Positions 57,216 through 64,000 of a DNA stretch of 64,000 nt are shown here, in pieces (position 1 is the stretch's first letter; each line of letters starts with the position of its first letter). The stretch is from assembly GCF_027887165.1 (NCBI RefSeq), contig NC_077233.1, positions 216,726,967 to 216,790,966 on the forward strand, given 5' to 3'. The stretch is from Monodelphis domestica. Taxonomy: Eukaryota; Chordata; Mammalia; Didelphimorphia; Didelphidae. The position numbers and the translations under genes were made by a program. The notes below the pieces were generated by a model. The model saw nothing but the letters and a program-made list of their open reading frames with translations. It did no database searches and was not told where the DNA came from.

Positions 57216-57302
57216 TTTATTCATTACTCCAAAGTAGCCTCTTTGAGCTTGCCAAATACTGGATAATCCCTAATCCTAGAGAAAAGCCCTCTAAATTAGG
57301 AG

Positions 57303-57338
57303 TTGAGTTGTTCAGTCATTTTTTTCAGTCATATCCAA
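57303..57338 (-). mobile_element. MAR1 end fragment
   Basis: gagttgttcagtcatttttttcagtcatatcc, cut by the following SINE. Confidence 0.65.
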
Positions 57339-57542
57339 CTTTTTTTTTTAACCCTTACCTTCTGTCTTGGAATAAATACTGTGTGTTGGTTCTAAAGCAG
57401 AAGAGCAGTAAGAGCTAAGCAATGGGGGTTAAATGACTTGTCCAAAGTCAACCAGCTAGGAAGTGTCTGAGGCCAGATTTGAACCTAGGGCCTCCCATTT
57501 CTGCGCCTGACTCTTAATCCACTGAACCACCTAGATGTCCCC
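57339..57542 (-). mobile_element. tRNA-headed SINE (WALLSI type)
   Basis: tttttaacccttaccttctg..gaaccacctagatgtcccc. Confidence 0.9.
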
Positions 57543-57589
57543 TCTTTCTATTATTTTAAAATTCGTTGTTATCCTTTAGGTAGAGATAA

Positions 57590-57935
57590 AGAATCGGAAA
57601 TTGAGGGGATGCCCATCAAATGGAGAATGGCAGAACAAATTGAGGGATATGATGGTGATGGAATACTTTTGTGCTAAAAGAAATGACAAGCAGGACAATT
57701 TTAGAAAAGGCTGGAAAGATTTCTGTGAACTGATGTAGAGAGAAATAAGCAAAATCAGCTGTGAAAACATGGCTACTCTCAGCATTGCAATGATGTGGGA
57801 CAATTCTGAAGGACTTATGATGGGGAATGCTGTCCATCTCCAGAGGAAGAACTGTTGAGCCAGATGGATGCAGATCAAAGCAGACTTTCACATCAGTATA
57901 TTTAAGGTTTTATTTTAGGATTTTGGTTTTCTGTG
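57590..57935 (+). mobile_element. L1 3' end
   Basis: gatgcccatcaaatggagaatgg..tgatggaatacttttgtgct..ctccagaggaagaactg. Frames broken. Confidence 0.75.
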
Positions 57936-58488
57936 AGTGTGCTCATACAACTATGACCAATATGGAAGTGTAGTTTACATGATAATGCATGTATAGCCCA
58001 GAAAAGAAATTCTGTTTTAGAATCCATTGCATGACCAGCCCTAGTGGATGTATCTATTATTTGTATATCAAAGATTTATTATATTTCCAGCATTGTGCTA
58101 TAAACACAGCTAAAGACAAAAGGAAAAAGAAGGCTGGTGATAAATCCTTAGTAATTGTTATTATTTTGTGAATTCTCATGTTGTGCTATTAATATTTTAA
58201 AGAACAGAATGTAAATAATTCAAAGTTACAAGTTTTACTTGAGTTTCATCTCCCTGTTCTGTTTATTTATTTGTACTTGTTGAGATTGCCAAGATGCTTA
58301 TACTAAAGCATTTAAAAAAATTAGCTGTGACCCAGCCTCTTGATCACTGGCAGAATTCATCAGGAGGAGATAGTGATGGCTGGGATGCTCTGAGCAGGCT
58401 CTCCACCCAGTCTGGGCAAGGGATGGTGAGAAGGAGCAGATAGCACTCTGAGGCACCAAGGAGTTTGCGGGGTCCCTGTTCAACCTCT
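57936..58488. other. Unassigned AT-rich stretch, no gene seen
   Basis: Nothing recognised. Confidence 0.4.
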
Positions 58489-58725
58489 ATTATAGCTCTT
58501 TTGTTATACAGTAGAGGAAACTGAGGTTTAGGGAACTGCCTTACCCAAGCTCATTTGACTAGTGTTAAGGAAAGACTCTTGGATAGATTCTGGAGCCTTA
58601 AGAAGAAATGTTGCTCTGTTACTATTTGCAAGTGATTTCAAATGAGAATTTAATTTCTCTGGGCCTCAGTTTACTTGTCTCCTGAGGGTCCTTCACAATG
58701 ATTAGGATAAGGTCTATACTTGGAT
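58489..58725. mobile_element. Two MIR pieces, opposite orientation
   Basis: 58489-58570 (tagaggaaactgaggttta, reverse) and 58575-58720 (ctctgggcctcagtttacttg, forward). Confidence 0.55.
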
Positions 58726-58864
58726 CATATCTTTCTGTCCAGGTTTAGTCCTGGCCACTCTTAAACTTTACTAAAGTCAGTCCTCATGAGTGCCCCCAAA
58801 GGATTAAAGCAGGACTCAAACCTAGATTTCTTTACTCCATATTTTATAGATATAGATATAGATA

Positions 58865-59000
58865 TAAACTCTATTATAGTGGAAAGAGTGTTGGATTTGG
58901 AAGAACTGGGTTCAAATCTCAGTCCTACTCAGTTTCCCCATAAAAGGAAGGGCCTGGAGCAGATGTCCTCTGAGGTATCTTTCAGTTCTAGGTCTATAAT
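58865..59000 (+). mobile_element. MIR fragment
   Basis: agtgttggatttggaagaactgggttcaaatctc. Confidence 0.6.
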
Positions 59001-60170
59001 CCTATCATCCATCATCTAGTCTTCTAATAAGGAAAAGAATGTCTTTGGCCAGGATTCCCAGGAACTCTCCTCTCCTGGGGATGGACCCATTCTTCTTTGT
59101 GAGAATTGTTCTACTTGTTCTCTTCTCTGTAGACTCCAGGCCTCCCCATCTCAGAAACTTGGCCCTTTGGATCCCCTTCGTCCTCCTGTGACCCACATCA
59201 GTGACTTCTTCCAGGCTCAGCTGGGTGGGGATGCCCATCTACTTTCTCAGGTCCTGAGAAAGTCAACAGCCTTAGTTCTAGTACCTCCTGGTTGGGGATA
59301 ATGTGCCCTGTCTGAGCTGGCCCCCTTGGGCAAAGCCGTGTATCCTGGTTACCAGTGCCCAAACCGCATATCCTGGTACTAGGGCTGGGGTGGGACCCAA
59401 GCTGTCTGGCCGGAGTTCTAGGCATTGACAGCCCAGCTCTGTTGACAGGTCATCCCATTTGCCAGGAGACTGTTATAGGTACTGTAGGGCCCACCCACTC
59501 AAGAGCTAAAGACCTGAGGGTACCTGGGGGGAAAGGGTGGGGAGGCTGGGAAAAGAGCTCAGCTCAAACAACCCATCAGTCTAAGTCAATATTTGTATTC
59601 AATCCATTCTGGCAGCTAGACCCACACCTGCCTCCAGGTAGAAACCATGAGGAAATGAGAGCCCAGGAAGGGCCTTAGAGCTGTCCTTGATGTTTGACCC
59701 TCATGCCACAGAGCTCTCATCTGAAACAGATTGGGCTTCCTTTGGTGCTTCCAAACAGGAAAGCTCTACGGCTCTTAGATGGTCTCTCCTAGGTTGGGCA
59801 TCCATCCACACACTGGGGACAATGACCTGTGGGATGAATGAAGGAAATGCAGTTTCTATCATTTTAATGATGTATGAGCTTCATTCAGTTGAGAAGTATT
59901 TTTGCCCACCTATCATAGGAGCACCCCTAAAATGCCCAGCAATTTTCTCTAAGACACAAGGCTCAGCCACTGCCCAATCGAGCGGGGCAGTGTGACCTAA
60001 CTTTGGTTGGGGTAGGTTATTTAATTACCTGCAGAGGGTAGAAATAAATAATAGGCTGAAAATTCAAGAAGGATCTAGGTAATTTATTTCAAAGATGATA
60101 ATAGAGTCAGAAGAGTTATTTAGGGGAAGTTAGGGATTTGGAGGGTGATTGCCCTCCTCTTCCCTACTTG
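59001..60170. other. Repeat-poor stretch, no gene seen
   Basis: GC-richer 59040-59680. Frames up to 107 codons on both strands overlap and lack domains. Confidence 0.4.
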
Positions 60171-60174
60171 ACAG

Positions 60175-60280
60175 TAGAAAGAATACTGGATTTGGAGTCA
60201 GAGATCCCTGTACTGCTGTTCCAAATCTTTGTGACCTGGGATACTAATAACAGTAATAATTATTACAACTATACCAATAC
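60175..60280 (+). mobile_element. MIR fragment
   Basis: agaatactggatttggagtcagag..tttgtgacctggg. Confidence 0.55.
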
Positions 60281-60369
60281 TAGTATTTTTATAACTTTAA
60301 GGTTTACAAAATGCCTTATATTCATTATCTCATTTAATCTTTACAATAATTCTGTAAGATAGATACTGT
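60281..60369 (-). mobile_element. MIR, part 1 (split by SINE)
   Basis: tcattatctcatttaatctttac..tgtaagatagatactgt, continuing at 60563. Confidence 0.65.
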
Positions 60370-60562
60370 TGGGGCTCAGTGGATTGAGAACTAGGCCTGG
60401 AGATGGGAGGTCTTGGTTTCAAGTCTGGCCTCAGTCACTTCCTAGCTGTGTAACCCTGGGCAAGTCACTTAAGTTCCATTGGCTAACCCTTTTCTACCCT
60501 GTCTTGGAACCAATACATAGCATTGATTCTGAGTCTGAAGGTAAAGGTTAAAAAAAAAGACA
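60370..60562 (+). mobile_element. tRNA-headed SINE, 5'-trimmed
   Basis: tggggctcagtggattgaga..gtctgaaggtaaaggtt(A)8. Confidence 0.9.
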
Positions 60563-60691
60563 GGAACTATTATTATCCCATTTTTCAGATGAGGAAGTTG
60601 AGTCTAAGAAGGGTTAAATTAATTCCCCCAGGGTCACACTTCTGGTAAGGGCAAAGGTAGGATTTGAATTCAGATTTTTCTTGACTCCACA
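60563..60691 (-). mobile_element. MIR, part 2
   Basis: gaactattattatcccatttttcagatgagg..gggtcacacttctggtaag. Confidence 0.65.
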
Positions 60692-60699
60692 CCCTATAC

Positions 60700-60902
60700 T
60701 GGTGGTGGCAAATCTATGGCATAGGTGCCAGAAGGGGCACTCAGAGCACCTTTTGTGGGAAAGCACACTGTCCCCCCAGCACAGAGTTCACCAGAATTCA
60801 TTATTAGAAAGCCAGAGGGGCATGGGGCTGGGCTTCAGCCCTCCCCCTCCCCTAAGGACATTTCTCACATCACCGACCCCTCTAGAGGATTCATCATCAC
60901 TG
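60700..60902. mobile_element. hAT MITE with perfect 8-bp target duplication
   Basis: 203 bp from TGGTGGTGGCAAATC to TTCATCATCACTG. CCCTATAC is exact at 60692-60699 and 60903-60910. No coding capacity. Confidence 0.85.
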
Positions 60903-61049
60903 CCCTATACGGTATACAACCTCTGACTGCTGACATTGCCTGGACAGATCCCCTCACCTCTAGAGCACTTAATTTCCTCAGTTAAAATGAGATTTTGAAT
61001 TGGTAATTAAATAAATATTTTAAAAATAAAATGATATTTTGGACTAGAT

Positions 61050-61200
61050 CAGGGGAATAGTAACCCTTTTTGTGCCATGTATCCCAATGACTATCTGGTG
61101 AAGCCCTTTACAGACTAATGTTTTTAAATAATTGAAAGAAGTGTTCAGTTGCAGTTACAAGTAAGTGAAAATAAAGATATAATTTTCTTCCCATCCAAAT
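61050..61200. mobile_element. hAT MITE (second family), partial
   Basis: Left end CAGGGGAATAGTAACCC preceded by GACTAGAT. The right end is not recognisable. Confidence 0.6.
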
Positions 61201-61555
61201 TCTTGGTGCCTTTGTCAGAAATAGATCCAATACTGAAGTCAAGAGACTGAATAATTGAATTCACATATTATTATCCTTACTCCCAAACACCTGACCCCCA
61301 ATTCCCCAATGTAGAATATTCCCTTCTATTGAAAGGCCCAGATTGGCTTCTCAGGATGCCCTGAGTCAGCAGAGCCTAGGGCTAATTCCTGGTGTGAGCT
61401 GAAAAAAACAGACCCTCCAGCTTGCTCACACTGCCCAGGGTCAGACAAATAGGACTAATAGGTTCACAACCAGAGATTCCTGGGGGCTCCGATTTCCACA
61501 GGAAAAAGCCACCCCAACTGTGGACAACCAAGACCACTGTGAGCATAGGAACTCA
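61201..61555. other. Unassigned stretch, no gene seen
   Basis: Nothing recognised. Confidence 0.4.
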
Positions 61556-61680
61556 CCCTTTTTGAACTTCCTTCTGAACCAGTCACTTGACTTGTCCTCA
61601 GTTTACCCACCTGTAAAATGAGGATAACACACCAGCCACCTTGCTGAGTAGGGTAGTGCCATCTTTCTAGTCACTTCCAA
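61556..61680 (+). mobile_element. MIR fragment
   Basis: gaaccagtcacttgacttgtcctcagtttacccacctgtaaaatgagg. Confidence 0.6.
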
Positions 61681-62608
61681 GTCCCCAATCTCTGTATCAT
61701 CCTTGACTCTTCACTCCCACTCAGCCCGCATGTCCAGTCTGTCCAAATCTTATCATGTCTTCTTTTACAACATCTCACATATGTCTCTTCTTTCCATTCT
61801 CATGACCTTTGCCCTAGCTCAGTCTGTCATCACCTCTTGTCAGGACTATGATGATTGCCTCACAATTGCTCTCCTTATTCCAATCCAACCTTTCCTTTGT
61901 TATCCAAGTAACACAGGTATAACCATGTCACCTCCAACTCTGCTAGCAATAAGCTGCTGGCTCCCTATGACTCCAGGATCAAACTAAAATACCATGTTGG
62001 ACAATTATATCTGTGCACATCTTTGCCACTTCCTACCTTTCTAGCCTTCCTATTCTTTTCTCCCCACTTTCCTCATACACTCTATAATCTATGCTTTATT
62101 ACTATTATATGACATGCCCGTGATAGAGAATGTTATCTATAGCATATATTATATAATATTAATATAATAATATATCAATATAATATAAGATATAATTCTA
62201 TATTATAATATATAATAATATCCATATAATAATTTATAATGCTGGCCTCTTTCAGGTTAGTTTCTCAAACAGTTCTTACTACTGTTCTCCCAGTTTTTGC
62301 ACTGGCTATCACCCATGCCTGGAATGATTTCCCTCCTTATTTCTGCTTCTTCCTTCCAAGATTCAGCTCAAATCTCAACTTCTGTAGGAGGTCCTCCCAT
62401 CCCTTCTAGTGCCTTCCCTACCCAGATTACTTTTATCTGTTCTGCACGTATTTTATTAAATTCCTCCTTATACTGGCTACCCCTTAAAGAGGAAGCTCCT
62501 TGAGGGCAGGGACTGTGTTTTAAAATTCCCACCCTTTTCTTCATATCCCCAAGAGCTTTGCACAGGGCCAGGTATATAGCAAAATCCAATAAAATACTTG
62601 GTGACTAT
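61681..62608 (+). mobile_element. L2 LINE remnant, ~0.9 kb
   Basis: Continuous old L2 sense-strand wording: ctgtatcatccttgactctt, ctgctggctccctatgactc, gaagctccttgagggcaggg, ctttgcacagggccagg. A TA-rich block at 62130-62240 interrupts it. Frames are broken. Confidence 0.7.
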
Positions 62609-62883
62609 TTATGTGAGCCTGTCTCATTACAATATGGAAATAATGCCTGTCATTGTCTCTGTATGCTGGATCTGACTTCTCTGAATGGAGAGAGCAAGTC
62701 TCAAAAACACAACCATCAGGACACAGTTTTGTGACTGCATCTTACAGGCCTATTTCCAGTGTCTGAGACTGGAATGAGATGATCCTAGAGTTGTTTCCAC
62801 TACATTGCCCTTTTTCAGGGGCCTGGCCCTCTTGTGTCTGAGACTGTATAGGAGGCATGCTCACCCACTGACCTTCCTGACTT

Positions 62884-63345
62884 TTTAAAAACCCCTACCT
62901 TCTGTTTTTGTTATTGTTTACTTCTTACATTCTTTTTTAAGCCCTTACCTTATTTTTTTTTAACACTTACCTTATGTTTTTGTTGTTGTTTAATTCTTTT
63001 TTTTTTTAAACCCTTACCTTCTGTCTTGGGGTCAATACTGTGTATTGGCTCCAAGGCAGAAGAGTGGTAAGGGCTAGGCAATGGGGGTCAAGTGACTTGC
63101 CCAGGGTCACACAGCTGGGAAATATCTGAGGTCAGATTTGAACCTAGGACCTCCCGTCTATAGGGCTGGCTCTCAATCCACTGAGCTATTCAGCTGCTCC
63201 CTGTTAAATTCTTAAATTCTGTTTTAAGTCCTTACTTTGCTTTTTTTAACCCTTACTTTCTGGGGTTTTTTTAACTCTTACATTCTGTCTTTTTTTTAAA
63301 CTCTTACCTTCCATCTTTTTTTTTTAACCATCTTTCTTAGAATCA
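62884..63345 (-). repeat. Array of SINE 3'-tail units around a SINE
   Basis: The unit T(n)AACNCTTACCTTCTGT (reverse of the SINE end) occurs near 62884, 62937, 62962, 63000, 63222, 63245, 63270 and 63293. A complete SINE is in the middle. Confidence 0.8.
62999..63201 (-). mobile_element. tRNA-headed SINE (WALLSI type)
   Basis: tttaaacccttaccttctgtc..gagctattcagctgctcc. Confidence 0.92.
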
Positions 63346-63522
63346 ATACTATTGTATTGGTTCTAAAGGAGAAGAATTTTAAGGGCTTGGCAATGGGGAT
63401 TAACTGACTTGCCCAGCTGTCACACCTAGTGTGTGACTAGAAAGCATCTGAGGTCAAATTTGAACCCAGAACCTCCTGTCTCTGGGCCTAGCTCTCTATC
63501 CAATGAGCCACCTAGCTGCCCT
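63295..63522 (-). mobile_element. tRNA-headed SINE (WALLSI type), diverged
   Basis: aactcttaccttccatc..gccacctagctgccc, with a small duplication near 63415-63445. Confidence 0.85.
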
Positions 63523-63598
63523 ATGAGGTCAAATTTGAACCCAGGACCTCCTATCTCCAGGGCTGTCTCTCTGTCTACTAAGCCACCCAGCTACCCCT
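63523..63598 (-). repeat. Duplicated head of the preceding SINE
   Basis: tgaggtcaaatttgaaccca..ccacccagctacccc repeats 63450-63522 in tandem (unit ~74 bp). Confidence 0.8.
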
Positions 63599-63609
63599 CC
63601 AGCTTTTTT

Positions 63610-63868
63610 AAAGTCTCCATTAAAATTCCACCTCCTAAGGAAAGCCTTCTCTAACCCCTCTTTATTCTAGTGTTTTACCTCTTTTAATTATTTCCTATTT
63701 AACCTATCTATAGCTTGCTTCGTATATATGTTTACATGTTGTTTCTCCCATTGGATTGTAAGCTCTTTGAGGGTAGGGATGATCTTTTGCTTTTTTCTGT
63801 ATTCCCAGAGTTTAGCACAGTGCCTGGCATAGGGTAAGAGCTTAATAAATGTTTATAGTTGATGACTT
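63610..63868 (+). mobile_element. L2 3' end
   Basis: gattgtaagctctttgagggtaggg..agtgcctggcatagggtaagagcttaataaatg. Confidence 0.8.
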
Positions 63869-64000
63869 ATTGCCACTGCTTAGAGTGGGGCCATGACTCT
63901 TCATCCAGAGATACCTTCTACCTAATAAGTTCTCCCCAGATGCAACCCCAAGCATCTGCCCAAGATTCTTTGACAGCGTGACCTTAGGGCCACTTCTGAG

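Overview
The window looks like marsupial (metatherian) nuclear DNA. The evidence is its repeat content. A tRNA-headed SINE with the head GGGGCAGCTAGGTGGC and a tail ending GAAGGTAAGGGTTT(A)n (WALLSI/WSINE/SINE1 type) occurs about 27 times. MAR1-type SINEs ending in GAGTCAGACA..CTGAACAACAAC occur about 12 times. Marsupial-style L1 3' ends, old L2/MIR/L3 remnants and OposCharlie-like hAT elements are also present. Family names are from memory and no search was run. The species cannot be fixed. No intact protein-coding gene, exon chain, tRNA, rRNA or other RNA gene could be supported. Nearly all open frames lie in simple repeats, transposon remnants or non-coding DNA.

Layout. 1-6 kb: AT-rich DNA, SINEs, a duplicated 141-bp block at 2330/3808, and two large tetranucleotide arrays that start at SINE tails. 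6.5-7.6 kb: GC-richer repeat-free island. 8.08-10.63 kb: a broken LINE (endonuclease C-terminus, reverse transcriptase, zinc-finger tail) inside an old MIR. 10.7-12.8 kb: nested MAR1, SINE, MIR and L3. 14-17.6 kb: a hAT MITE and L1 ends. 19.6-20.5 kb: L1 3' end with a 15-bp target duplication. 22-24 kb: AT-rich DNA with an inverted repeat. 25-31 kb: L2, SINE, purine-rich tracts and a diverged repeated block (26.4/29.3 kb). 32-34.6 kb: a MAR1 broken by insertions, then a decayed endogenous retrovirus with a proline-tRNA-type primer binding site. 36-43 kb: hAT MITE, L1 end, large microsatellites. 44-48 kb: MAR1, SINEs, L2 and a repeat-free island. 48.9-50.9 kb: three LTR-type elements, two with TG..CA ends and 4-bp target duplications. 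51-51.8 kb: GATA/GGGA simple repeats. 52.4-53.0 kb: a nearly identical 282-bp tandem duplication. 54.16-54.75 kb: a deleted mariner-like transposon. 57-64 kb: L1, L2, MIR, SINEs, a hAT MITE with a perfect 8-bp duplication, and an array of SINE 3'-tail units.

The region reads as intergenic or deep intronic DNA shaped by layered transposition and microsatellite growth, not as a functional gene system. The points most worth following are the LINE, the retroviral remnant with its primer site, the solo LTRs, the mariner and hAT elements, the SINE-tail array, and several local duplications that the known repeat families do not explain.
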